From NCBI RefSeq assembly GCF_036226605.1, contig NZ_CP109002.1, forward strand, positions 26,357-90,356: a stretch of 64,000 nt of DNA, in the 5' to 3' direction. The stretch is from Streptomyces sp. NBC_00704 (lineage in GTDB: Bacteria > Actinomycetota > Actinomycetes > Streptomycetales > Streptomycetaceae). The translations under genes and the position numbers were made by a program. Positions 16,728-28,299 of this stretch are shown piece after piece. Positions within the stretch are counted from its first letter, which is position 1, and each line of letters opens with the position of its first letter. The notes below the pieces were generated by a model that searched no databases, was not told the DNA's origin, and worked only from the letters and a program-made list of their open reading frames with translations.

Positions 16728-16860
16728 CGACACAGACGTCGCGTGTCGTGACACGGACGTCGTGACACGGACGTCGTGACACCGGCGTCGTGACACAGAC
16801 AGGGCGCGCAGACATCGCGCACAGACATCGCGAGACACAGACATCGCGACACGGATGTGA
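16728..16860. repeat. Degenerate 14-bp tandem repeats upstream of the GBL-locus SDR
   Basis: GTCGTGACACGGAC-type units repeat about four times, followed by three GACATCGCG(CA)CA-type units, giving strong local periodicity in the 231-base gap between the HAD and SDR genes. The last units run up to the GAGGGGGAG ribosome site. The role is unknown; it may be a slippage-generated repeat or a regulator-binding array. Confidence 0.6.
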
Positions 16861-16876
16861 CTGAGGGGGAGTAGAC

Positions 16877-17647
16877 GTGGGAGACGAACACAGGCTGCTG
16901 GGCGGCAAGGTGGCCATGATCACCGGGGCGTCGAGCGGGATCGGCGCGGCCGCCGCCCGGCTGTTCGCCGACGAGGGGGCGGCGGTCGTCCTGATGGCCC
17001 GGCGCGCGGAGCGGCTGGCCGAGCTGGTGGAGAGCATCCGCGACGGCGGCGGTCGGGCCGCGGCCGTCGCGGGGGACGTGACGGTGCCGGGTGACGTCGC
17101 CCGCGCCGTGGGGACGGCGGTGGACACGTTCGGCAAGCTGGACGCGGCCTTCAACAACGCCGGGTACGGCACGGCGGGCGTCCCGCTTCACGAGATGGAC
17201 GCGGAGACGTACGACCGGACCATGGACGTCAATGTGCGGGGGGTGTGGAACTGCCTGTTCCACCAGATACCGGCGATGCTCGGCTCCGGCGGCGGGGCCG
17301 TGGTGAACACCTCGAGTGTCGCGGGTCTGAAGGCCACCGGAGCCTCGGCCGCGTACGTCGCCTCGAAGCACGCGGTGATCGGCCTGACGCGGGCGGCGGC
17401 CTACGACTACGGCCGGCGGGGCATCCGCGTCAACGCGCTCGTCGTGGGGGCCACCCGGTCCGAGATGATGGACGGCGTCATCGCGGAGCTGCCGGAGCTG
17501 GAGGAGGTCTTCCTCTCCGACTCGCTGCAACGCAGGATGTCGCGGCCCGACGAGGTGGCGCAGGCGGCGGCTTGGCTGTGCAGCGACCGTTCGTCGTTCG
17601 TCACGGGCTCCGCCATGGCGGTCGACGGCGGTTCGACCGCCGTGTAG
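16877..17647 (+). CDS. SDR family ketoreductase of the GBL locus
   Basis: This is a 256-residue classical SDR with ITGASSGIGAAAA (residues 15-27), NNAGYG near 95, NTSSVAGL with the catalytic Ser, YVASKHAVIG with Tyr and Lys, and a C-terminal GSAMAVDGGS. GBL clusters commonly contain such a reductase for the 6-keto group of the signal (BarS-type role). The GTG start follows GAGGGGGAG. Gene order afsA, receptor, phosphatase, SDR supports that role, although a generic FabG-like function cannot be excluded. Confidence 0.78.
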   Translation: MGDEHRLLGGKVAMITGASSGIGAAAARLFADEGAAVVLMARRAERLAELVESIRDGGGRAAAVAGDVTVPGDVARAVGTAVDTFGKLDAAFNNAGYGTAGVPLHEMDAETYDRTMDVNVRGVWNCLFHQIPAMLGSGGGAVVNTSSVAGLKATGASAAYVASKHAVIGLTRAAAYDYGRRGIRVNALVVGATRSEMMDGVIAELPELEEVFLSDSLQRRMSRPDEVAQAAAWLCSDRSSFVTGSAMAVDGGSTAV

Positions 17648-17720
17648 CGCGCACGGGCGCCTCGCGGCGGCAATCGCAAGACCTCCTCCTGAAGTCGTAC
17701 CGGCGTCGTTGTTTCCCGGC

Positions 17721-17750
17721 AAAGCATAGAGAACGATCGTTTTGCTAAAT
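17721..17750. promoter_or_regulatory. ARE-like operator upstream of the second TetR gene
   Basis: AGCATAGAGAACGATCGTTT, followed by TGCT, contains the perfect palindrome AACGATCGTT and symmetric outer AGCA/TGCT ends. It matches the afsA-upstream site closely and lies about 65 bases before the TetR start, so it is a likely target of the GBL receptor or pseudo-receptor. Confidence 0.65.
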
Positions 17751-17813
17751 TGGCATCGCGGACGGCCGGGGGTCGCTCCCGGCCGTCCGGCCGTGATCAG
17801 GAGGAGGAGATGC

Positions 17814-18413
17814 ATGAGGCAGCAGGAGCGGGCGCTGCGGACGCGCGCCCGGATCGTCCGGGCGGCGGCGCTGGAGATGGACAGGCTGGGCTACGAGGGG
17901 GCGCGGCTGTCCCGGGTCTCTCAGGTCGCGGACGCCTCGATGGGTGCTGTGACCTTTCATTTCCCGACCAAGAAGGCACTGGCCGAGGCGGTGCGGGAAG
18001 AGGGCGTGGCGAGTGTCGACGCCGTGGTGAACCGGACGCTGTCGGCCGGTACTTCGCGGCTGCGCGCCGTGGTCGACCTGACCGTCGCGCTCGCCTCCCT
18101 GCTGGAGCAGGATGTGGCCGCCCGGGCGGCGGCGCGGGTCGCCCGGGAGCAGCCGGACGTGATGGAGCAGTGGTCGGGCTCCTGGCTGCCGACCGTGCTC
18201 GACCTGCTGAACCGTGCCCGCGCGGACGGCCAACTGCGGCCGGAGCACTGCCCGGAGACGCTCGCCGCCCTGATCGTGTACCTGCTCGCCGGCGCGGAGT
18301 CGGAGATCCGTACGGGCGCCGACGGGCCGCCGGGCGGGGCCGGGAGCGTCGCCGACCGGCTGGAGCAGATCTGGCGGCTGGTCCTGCGCGGCGTCGCTGC
18401 CGGGAGGATCTGA
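17814..18413 (+). CDS. Second GBL-receptor-like (pseudo-receptor) TetR regulator
   Basis: The 199-residue TetR protein starts MRQQERALRTRARIV after AGGAGGAGGAG. The HTH region (GARLSRVSQVADASMGAVTFHFPTKKALAEAV) is again of the ArpA/ScbR type. GBL loci often carry a second, signal-blind homologue that responds to antibiotics or intermediates. The ARE-like site upstream suggests control by the first receptor. Whether this copy binds a butyrolactone cannot be told from sequence. Confidence 0.82.
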   Translation: MRQQERALRTRARIVRAAALEMDRLGYEGARLSRVSQVADASMGAVTFHFPTKKALAEAVREEGVASVDAVVNRTLSAGTSRLRAVVDLTVALASLLEQDVAARAAARVAREQPDVMEQWSGSWLPTVLDLLNRARADGQLRPEHCPETLAALIVYLLAGAESEIRTGADGPPGGAGSVADRLEQIWRLVLRGVAAGRI

Positions 18414-18459
18414 GCCCTCCCCGCTCCCCGGAAGCGGTAGCTGTCCTTCCGGGCTAGAA

Positions 18460-18489
18460 AAACATAGCGAACGTTCTGTACGTTACTTG
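18460..18489. promoter_or_regulatory. ARE-like operator upstream of the LysR gene
   Basis: ACATAGCGAACGTTCTGTAC contains the palindrome GAACGTTC and matches the pattern of the two sites at 14968 and 17721 (ATAG-N-GA-N-CG). It sits about 120 bases before the LysR start. Confidence 0.55.
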
Positions 18490-18607
18490 GTGTCGTCGGC
18501 ATCAGATCAGCTACCAGACACGGAGCACATGGAGGATCGGCGTGATTCGATTCCGCATACGGGTCCGCGCACTCGCCGCGTTCGGTGCGGTGGACGGGAG
18601 CTGACGG

Positions 18608-19534
18608 ATGAACATCAAGCACCTCAGCGCGTTCTTGACGGTCGCGGACTCCCGCAGCTTCACGCAGGCGGCCCGCATCCTCGGACTGGCCCAGCCGACC
18701 GTGACCGCCCGCATCAAGTCCCTGGAACAGGCGCTGGACACGCCGCTGCTGCTCCGTACGGCCTCCGGGGCCAGCCTGACCCCGGCAGGCCGGCGGCTGC
18801 ACCGCTACGCGCGCCGCATCGTGCAGCTGAGCGAGCTGGCCCAGCGGTCCGTGTGCGGCCCCGCTGACGCCCCGGACGCGTTGGTGATCGGGGCCGCCGA
18901 GTGCATCGTCACGTACCGCCTGGTCCCGCTCATCGAGTACCTGCACCTGCGCCACCAGCAGCTCGACCTGGTGCTGCGGGCGCTGGACGGCGACCCGGTG
19001 CGGCTGGTGCGGGAGGAGCAGATCGACTGCGCGTTCTTCATCGGCCCGCGCACGGCGGCCACCGACGTGAACCATCTCGTGCTGCGCCCGGAGGGCCTGA
19101 GCCTGGTGGCGCACCCCGAACACCCGCTGGCCGGCCGGCCGGTCGTCTCCACCGCCGACCTCGCCCCCCACACGGTGGCCTGCGCCAGCCGGGAGAGCGG
19201 ATACCAGCGGGGCCTGGAGAGGGAGCTGGCCGAGGCGGGCGCCGTCGCCCGCGGGATCCTCGTCCTCGGCTCGGTCGACGCGGTCAAGCGCAGTGTGGGC
19301 GAGGGCATCGGCATGGCGCTGCTGCCCACCGTCGCGGTCGCCGAAGAACTGCGGCTGGGGCAGTTGCGGCGCCTGGACTGGCGGCCGCCCTTCACCGTGT
19401 ACTCGCAGTGCGTCTGGCGTGGCGGCCTCGATGACGACCCGGTGTTCCGCACGGTGCTCGGCACGGCCCGCCAGGTGCTGGCCGAGTCGGACACGGCGGC
19501 CGCCGCCGGGCCGGCGCTGCAAGCGGTCTGCTGA
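18608..19534 (+). CDS. LysR-family transcriptional regulator
   Basis: The 308-residue protein has a canonical N-terminal winged HTH (MNIKHLSAFLTVADSRSFT, then QPTVTARIKSLEQAL) and a periplasmic-binding-like effector domain from about residue 90. GGGAG lies upstream of the ATG. The gene closes the GBL locus and has an ARE-like element in its leader, so it may relay the GBL signal to the biosynthetic operons. The effector is unknown. It converges on the adenylation gene at 19857. Confidence 0.85.
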   Translation: MNIKHLSAFLTVADSRSFTQAARILGLAQPTVTARIKSLEQALDTPLLLRTASGASLTPAGRRLHRYARRIVQLSELAQRSVCGPADAPDALVIGAAECIVTYRLVPLIEYLHLRHQQLDLVLRALDGDPVRLVREEQIDCAFFIGPRTAATDVNHLVLRPEGLSLVAHPEHPLAGRPVVSTADLAPHTVACASRESGYQRGLERELAEAGAVARGILVLGSVDAVKRSVGEGIGMALLPTVAVAEELRLGQLRRLDWRPPFTVYSQCVWRGGLDDDPVFRTVLGTARQVLAESDTAAAAGPALQAVC

Positions 19535-19856
19535 CCGTGCCGACGCGGTCGGCCGCCCGTCCGGGGCGGTCGCGCCGCGCGCGGCCGCGCGCGGGCGGTC
19601 CGGTCGCGCGCCGCGCGAGGCCGCGCGCAAGGGGTCCGGTCGCGCGCCGCGCGCGGGCGGGCGGTTCGGGGGCGGGAGGCGCGGAACGCCGTTGGGCGGT
19701 GCGCGTCACCGGGCACCGCACACCGCACACCGCACCGGGGACACCGGGACACCGGCACGGCGGGCGCATCCGCGCGCCGGCGGCCGGGGTCCCGCGCGGG
19801 GGGAGCCCGGCCGCCGGTGTGCGGGGGAGTGGATGGAGTGCGGGGGAGTGGATGGA
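19535..19856. other. Convergent intergenic region, GC-repeat rich, no gene
   Basis: This is 322 bases between the converging LysR and adenylating-enzyme genes. It contains runs of GCGCGCGGCC-like repeats (19560-19670), CACACCGCACACCGCACC and a duplicated GGGGGAGTGGATGGA near 19830-19855. The GC repeats can fold into many hairpins and may serve as a bidirectional terminator. No protein-like frame is seen. Confidence 0.45.
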
Positions 19857-21413
19857 TCAGGCCGCGGCCGGGGCGGACAGCATGGTGGTCAGCGCCCCGC
19901 GGTCCACCTTGCCGTTCGCGTTGAGCGGCAGCGCGTCCAGCGCGGTGAGGACGGTCGGCACCATGTAGGCGGGCAGCCGCTCGCGCAGGTCGTCGAGGAG
20001 GGCCTCGGTGTCCCGGGCGGAGCCGGTGTACACGGCCGCGAGTTCGATGTCGCCGTCCGGGCCGTGCAGGGCGACCACGGCGGCCTCCGTCACGTCGCTC
20101 CGCGCGAGCAGGGCGGACTCGATCTCGCCGAGTTCCACCCGGTAACCGCGGATCTTGAGCTGGTGGTCCAGACGGCCGAGGTGGACGAGCGCCCCGTCGA
20201 GGGTGGTGACCCGGTCGCCCGTGCGGTACCAGTGGGCGGCGGTCAGCGGCCGCGAACCGTCGTACGGGACGGCCCGCTCGCCGTCGAAGGACAGGAACCG
20301 GCCGATGTCGTGGGCCGGGTCCAGATAGCCGGGGAAGCGCTGCGAGCCGCGCACGCACAGCTCGCCGTCGGGGGCCGGGCGGCCGTCCTCGCCGATGACG
20401 AGGTGCTCCTGACCGGGGTAGGGCGTCCCGATGGGCACCGTGCCGTTGGCCGGGAGGGGCCAGTCGTCGGCGTCGGCGGGCAGCCGGAACTCCGTCCAGG
20501 TCACGGTCATCTCGGTCGGGCCGTAGATGTTCTCGAGGACGGAGCCGGGGGCCGCGGCCTGCCAGGCGCGCGCGTGGCTCAGCATCAGGGCCTCGCCGCA
20601 GAACAGGCTCCAGCGCAGCGTCGGCATGACGCCGGGCTTCAGCGCGCGCAGCCGCCGGGCGATGGACGCCACGGACGGGACGGAGTTCCAGTGCGTGATG
20701 CCGTGCCGGTTGACGAACCGCACCGGCGAGAGCAGGTCCTCCTTGCCGGGGACGACGAGGGTGGCGCCGCCGCCCCAGGCGCCGAACATGTCGTAGACCG
20801 ACGGGTCGAAGGTCAGGTCGAAGGTCTGGGAGACGCGGGCGCCCGGACCCAGCTCGTAGCGCGGGATGACGTGGCTCAGATAGGCCGACACGTTGCGGTG
20901 GGCGATGGGCACGCCCTTGGGCCGTCCCGTCGACCCGGAGGTGAACAGGATGTACGCGAGGTCGTCGGGTCCGGCCGTGGACGCCGGGAGTTCGGGCACC
21001 GGGCCGCTGCGCAGCGCCCGCATCCGCTCGGCCGACAGCACGACGACCGGGACTTGCAGGCCGGCGTGGCCCGGTGCGCCCTCCTCGGCGATCACGAGGT
21101 CCAGGCCGGCGTCGCGGGCGATCGTCGCGTTGCGGGCGGGAGGGAACGCCGGGTTGAGCGGGACGACGGCGGCGCCGAGCCGCTGGACGGCGAGGTAGCC
21201 CGCGTAGGCGGCCGTGCTGCGGGCCGCCAGCAGGCCCACCCGCGAGGGGACGCCGCCGTGTGCGGCGAGGAGTCCGGCCGCCAGCCGGTGGGCGGTGGCG
21301 TCGAGTTCGGCGTACGTCAGGTGCTCCCCGGCGACCTCGAGTGCGGTCCGCCGGTCGCCGTGCTCGGCCGCGGAGGCCGCGAACCAGTCGTACATGGTCC
21401 AGGTGGCGTTCAT
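19857..21413 (-). CDS. Stand-alone amino-acid adenylating enzyme
   Basis: The 518-residue ANL-superfamily enzyme has an A3 motif YILFTSGSTGRPKG, A5 IYGPTEMTVTW, A7 YRTGDRV, A8 GRLDHQLKIRGYRVELGEIE and A10 Lys in NANGKVDR. The TFDLTFDPSVYDMFGAWGGG segment resembles stand-alone amino-acid:carrier ligases, including those that load proline in pyrrole pathways. That is only a hint, and the substrate remains unassigned. It should load a free carrier protein; the carrier at 24051 is the nearest. It is transcribed opposite to the main operon, 268 bases after the MFS gene end. Confidence 0.85.
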   Translation of the reverse strand: MNATWTMYDWFAASAAEHGDRRTALEVAGEHLTYAELDATAHRLAAGLLAAHGGVPSRVGLLAARSTAAYAGYLAVQRLGAAVVPLNPAFPPARNATIARDAGLDLVIAEEGAPGHAGLQVPVVVLSAERMRALRSGPVPELPASTAGPDDLAYILFTSGSTGRPKGVPIAHRNVSAYLSHVIPRYELGPGARVSQTFDLTFDPSVYDMFGAWGGGATLVVPGKEDLLSPVRFVNRHGITHWNSVPSVASIARRLRALKPGVMPTLRWSLFCGEALMLSHARAWQAAAPGSVLENIYGPTEMTVTWTEFRLPADADDWPLPANGTVPIGTPYPGQEHLVIGEDGRPAPDGELCVRGSQRFPGYLDPAHDIGRFLSFDGERAVPYDGSRPLTAAHWYRTGDRVTTLDGALVHLGRLDHQLKIRGYRVELGEIESALLARSDVTEAAVVALHGPDGDIELAAVYTGSARDTEALLDDLRERLPAYMVPTVLTALDALPLNANGKVDRGALTTMLSAPAAA

Positions 21414-21680
21414 GATGTCCGGTCCTCTTCCGTGACGCGTCGCATGACGCCGGAACAGCTCTCGGCTTCGCGACAAGAGAATGGAATGTTCGTCGAGGCG
21501 TAGCGAGAACGATATGCGCGGGCGTCCGGAACGGCGCAAGGGTGCGTCCGCCCCTTGCCGCGCGACCATAGAGATTCTGAATTCCGTATTTGTCACGGGG
21601 GCCGTTCGAGAGGAGTATTCGCGGTGCTCTCCTCTTCACCGGCGGGCGTTTTCCCTCGTGCGGCGGGAGGCTGAGGCCCG

Positions 21681-23027
21681 CTAGTCGCCGTACGCCTCCG
21701 CGAGGGCGGGACGGGTCAGGACGCGCAGGAAGGGGACGACGGCCACGGCCACGAAAGCGGCGAAGACCAGGAAGGCGAGCCGCAGGCCGATCCATTCGGC
21801 GAGCAGGCCCATGGCGCCGGCTCCGATGGGCATGGCGCCCCAGCTGAAGAGACGGCTCACGGCGGTGTAGCGGCCGAGCAGGGAGTCGGGGACGAGGCGC
21901 TGCCCGATGGTGCGGGCGTTCACCGTCCACAGGGTGCCGCCCATGCCGCCGACGAAGGCGGCGCCGGCGACGGCCCACAGGTCGGTGGTGAGCGCGGGCA
22001 CGGCCATCATCGCGAAGGTGCCGACCAGGTCGGCGAACATCACCCAGCGGCGTCCGAGGGTCCGGTTCACGCGGGTCACGGCGAGGGCGCCGGTCAGGCC
22101 GCCGATGCCCAGCGCGCTCAGGAGCGTCCCGTACTGGCGGGGGCTGAGCTGCATCACGTCGGTGGCGTACAGCGGCATGAGCGCCAGCCAGGCCCCCCAG
22201 CAGGCGCACAGGACCGTCAGGATGAGGGACATGGTGCGCAGCAGCGTGTGCTGCCACAGGTAGCGCAGTCCGCCGCTGATCTGCCGGTTGACGCTCTCGC
22301 CGGCGCCGGCGCCGGCCCGGGAGGTGTCCGGGGCGGCGCGGAACCGGCCGGCGAGCAGCAGCAGGACCAGGGCCGCCAGCAGGTAGGACGCCCAGGTCGC
22401 GCCGAGGGCGAAGCCGGTGCCCGCCGCGAGCAGGATGCCGCCGACGAAGGGGCCGCAGAACTCGTTGCAGACCGTCTCGGCCCCGGCGATCCAGGCGTTC
22501 ACCCGCTCGCGGCCCTCCGGCGGGATCAGGGCCGGGATCAGGGCCGACGCCGAGGTCAGCGCGATGACCTCGGCCACGCCGAGGACCGCGCCCACGACGC
22601 AGAGCACGGGGATGGTGACGCGGCCGGCCCGGGCGGCCTCGATGAGCGCGCCGAGCGCGAGCAGCCGCAGCGCGTTCGCCCCCCACAGCAGGCGCCGGCG
22701 GTCGACGCGGTCGACCAGGACGCCGACGTGCAGGGCCACCAGCAGCCAGGGCAGCGAAAGGGTGAGCGACACCGCGGAGATCTGGGCCGGGGAGGCGGAG
22801 ACGCGGGTGGCCAGCAGCGGCAGGGCGATCTTGGTGACGCCGTCCGCGAGGTTGGTGACGGCGGTGAAGGCGAGCAGGACGGCGGCGTTGCGGCTGCCCT
22901 GCCGCGCGGTGGGCTCCCCGGCGCGCCGGCCGGCGGGGCCCGCCGCGGACCGTGCGGAGGCTTCCACCCGGGTGTCCGCGACCGCTGCCACCGGGGCCTT
23001 CGCGGTCTGGACGGCTTGGTCGCTCAT
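21681..23027 (-). CDS. MFS exporter
   Basis: The 448-residue protein has a polar, Ala/Arg-rich N-terminus of about 45 residues and then 12 predicted membrane segments. A DRVDRRRLLWG loop follows TM2, as in MFS drug efflux proteins of the MFS_3 type. The ATG at 23027 follows GGGGAA. It is divergent from a CGNR regulator, with inverted CTAACCGGCTA/TAGCCGGTTAG elements between them, so it is probably a regulated self-resistance or product-export pump. Confidence 0.85.
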   Translation of the reverse strand: MSDQAVQTAKAPVAAVADTRVEASARSAAGPAGRRAGEPTARQGSRNAAVLLAFTAVTNLADGVTKIALPLLATRVSASPAQISAVSLTLSLPWLLVALHVGVLVDRVDRRRLLWGANALRLLALGALIEAARAGRVTIPVLCVVGAVLGVAEVIALTSASALIPALIPPEGRERVNAWIAGAETVCNEFCGPFVGGILLAAGTGFALGATWASYLLAALVLLLLAGRFRAAPDTSRAGAGAGESVNRQISGGLRYLWQHTLLRTMSLILTVLCACWGAWLALMPLYATDVMQLSPRQYGTLLSALGIGGLTGALAVTRVNRTLGRRWVMFADLVGTFAMMAVPALTTDLWAVAGAAFVGGMGGTLWTVNARTIGQRLVPDSLLGRYTAVSRLFSWGAMPIGAGAMGLLAEWIGLRLAFLVFAAFVAVAVVPFLRVLTRPALAEAYGD

Positions 23028-23035
23028 CACTTCCC

Positions 23036-23131
23036 CTAACCGGCTATCGCCTTCAGTGGTTATCCCCGAGGAGGCGAGTCTGACACGTCACGGACCAAGT
23101 CCGCTACCCGGTCAAGCTGTTAGCCGGTTAG
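23036..23131. promoter_or_regulatory. Divergent MFS/CGNR promoter with inverted operator pair
   Basis: CTAACCGGCTA (23036-23046) and its exact reverse complement TAGCCGGTTAG (23121-23131) lie at the two ends of the divergent gap. Each half is itself nearly palindromic around CCGG. The pair is a good candidate operator for the CGNR protein. Confidence 0.55.
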
Positions 23132-23170
23132 GGCGGGGTGTACGCTGGACCCTCGACGAGGAGATGACCC

Positions 23171-23746
23171 ATGTCCGAAGCCCCGGCTTCCGCACAGCTG
23201 ATCGAGGCCTTCGCCAACACCGTCGACGTGGAGCTCGGCACCGACGAGCTGGCCACGCCGGGCGCGCTGTCCGCCTGGCTCGCCGACCGCGGGCTGCTCG
23301 ACCGCGAACGCCGGATCGGCGCCGAGGACCACGCCCTGTGCCTGCGCCTGCGCACCGGCATCCGGGAGGAACTCGGCGTCAACGTCGGCGACACCGCCGA
23401 CACGGCACTCCTCGCCGGAGCCGACGAGGCCCTGCGGGAACTGCCCGTGCTGATCACCGTCCGCGGCGCCCGCCGTGACGGCGGCGTCCTGTCACCCGCC
23501 GCCGACCTGACGCCGGTCAGGAAGGCTCTGGCCGGCCTCGCGATCGCATGGAGCGAACTGGTCGTCACCGGCGAGGCCGTCCGGCTCAAGCGCTGCGCCG
23601 AGCACGCCTGCGCCTGGGTCTTCTGGGACGTGTCCAAGAACCGCAGCCGCCGCTGGTGCTCGATGCGGGTGTGCGGCAACCGCGCCAAGGCCCGCCGGCA
23701 CTCCGCGAAGCAGGCCGCCGCGGCCACGGCGGACCGGCCGTCCTGA
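23171..23746 (+). CDS. CGNR zinc-finger (ABATE-type) regulator
   Basis: The 191-residue protein has an N-terminal ABATE-like ligand domain (IEAFANTVDVELGTDEL) and a C-terminal CGNR zinc finger. The finger runs from RLKRCAEHACAWVFWDVSKN through RRWCSMRVCGNRAKARRH, with four Cys. Such proteins often act as ligand-responsive repressors of stress or export genes. The start follows GAGGAG. The divergent MFS exporter is the expected target. Confidence 0.85.
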   Translation: MSEAPASAQLIEAFANTVDVELGTDELATPGALSAWLADRGLLDRERRIGAEDHALCLRLRTGIREELGVNVGDTADTALLAGADEALRELPVLITVRGARRDGGVLSPAADLTPVRKALAGLAIAWSELVVTGEAVRLKRCAEHACAWVFWDVSKNRSRRWCSMRVCGNRAKARRHSAKQAAAATADRPS

Positions 23747-23840
23747 CGCGAACCCCCTCCCCGGATCTTGAGATCCCCCTCCCCGGGTCCTTTCGCTCTC
23801 GCTGCCCTTTCACCCTTTTCTGGCTTCCCGCGGGAACCCT

Positions 23841-23978
23841 GATGACGTCTCATCGAGAAACCTGATGACGTCCTGTCGAGAAATCCGATGACGCCCTATC
23901 GGAAAACTCTATGACCTCCCATCGAGAAATTCGATGACCTCCCATCGAATAACTCGATGCCGTCTCAAGCGCTGCTTG
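23841..23978. repeat. Five-and-a-half tandem 23-bp repeats upstream of the main operon
   Basis: Units start at 23841, 23864, 23887, 23910, 23933 and (degenerate) 23956. The consensus is about GATGAC(G/C)TC(T/C)CATCGAGAAA plus three bases. The period of 23 is near two helical turns and spacing is perfect over five units. The array ends about 72 bases before the first carrier gene and lies in the 304-base region between the CGNR gene and the operon. It is a likely cooperative binding site for a pathway activator. Confidence 0.8.
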
Positions 23979-24050
23979 ACCGCTCTTCGGCAATCGATGA
24001 ATCATCTTTCAAGCGTCATAAAAGTGACCGTTGCCTGAGGAGCCTGATTA

Positions 24051-24301
24051 ATGAACCGTACGGACGACGTGACCGGCGGCGACATCGTTTCGGCGGTCAG
24101 GAGGCATGTGCGTGTGCCTTTCGACGACCATTCCCCGCTGGCCGAGGTCGGACTGGACTCACTCTCCCTGGTGCGGATCGCCAGTGAGCTGATACCCGAC
24201 CCGGACCAGGAGATCGATCCGACGGGCCTCGCCGCGGTCCGCACGGTCGGGGATCTCCGGCAGTGGCTGCACGGGCTCCTCGTGCCCGCGGAGAGCGTGC
24301 G

Positions 24302-24305
<4 letters not shown>
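24051..24305 (+). CDS. Free acyl/peptidyl carrier protein 1
   Basis: This is an 84-residue carrier protein with the phosphopantetheine site Ser37 in EVGLDSLSLV. It is the first gene of the long rightward operon, and its TGA overlaps the NRPS ATG (ATGA). It may be loaded by the adenylating enzyme at 19857 or deliver a donor to the NRPS condensation domain. RBS-like CCTGAGGAGCC lies upstream. Confidence 0.9.
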
Positions 24306-27537
<3,232 letters not shown>

Positions 27538-27541
<4 letters not shown>

Positions 27542-28299
27542 CCGCCCCCGTTCCCGTCCCCGCCCCCGCCCCTGCCCCCGCCTCCGACGCGCGGCTGCTG
27601 ACCCTGCTCGCGCAGCGGCCCGGTCCGCTGGACAGCCTGCTGATCCACCCGGCGGGCGGCGGGCTCGCCCAGTACCTCGGCGTCGCGAGCCGGCTCGCCC
27701 GGCACGGCACCGTGCACGGCATCCGCGCCGACGGCCTGCTGGCCGGCGAGGAACCCGACGACAGCGTCCCGGAGATGACCCGCAGGTACCTCGACCTGGT
27801 GGCCGGGCTGCCGCGCCGGCCGAACCTGCTGGCCGGCTGGTCCCTCGGCGGCGTGATCGCCTGGGAGCTGGCGGCCCGGCTCGCCGAGGACGGCCCGGCG
27901 CCCGCCGTCGTCCTCATCGACAGCTTCCCCGAGCCGGAGAGCGCCGACGACGCCGTACGGGCCGACCTGCTGTCCGCCGTGGAACGGTCCGTCGCCGCCC
28001 TGGGCGGCGGCCGCGACACCGCCCGGGCGCGGGCCACCGCGCTGGCGCACATCAGGGCCGGCGCCGCCCACCGCACCGAGGTCCGGGGCGCCGGGCCGGC
28101 CCTGCTGGTCGTCTGCGAGAGCGAGCACCGCGCCCGGCAGACCGACCGCTGGCGCAGCCTGGCCGACCGGCTGGCCGTACGGCACCTGAACTGCGGGCAC
28201 TTCGAGGTCTTCGACCCCGCCCACCAGGGCGCCCTGCTCGGGCACCTCGACGAGTTCCTCACCCGTACGACCCCCGCGGCACAGGAGCACGCGCGATGA
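27538..28299 (+). CDS. Type II thioesterase (alpha/beta hydrolase)
   Basis: The 253-residue alpha/beta hydrolase has the nucleophile elbow GWSLGG near residue 101, an Asp in the LIDSFPEP strand and a His in NCGHFEVFD near 221. After a Pro/Ala-rich N-terminus it has IHPAGGG, typical of NRPS/PKS thioesterases. It overlaps both neighbours by four bases. It may release the product from the NRPS carrier or clear misloaded carriers. Confidence 0.88.
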
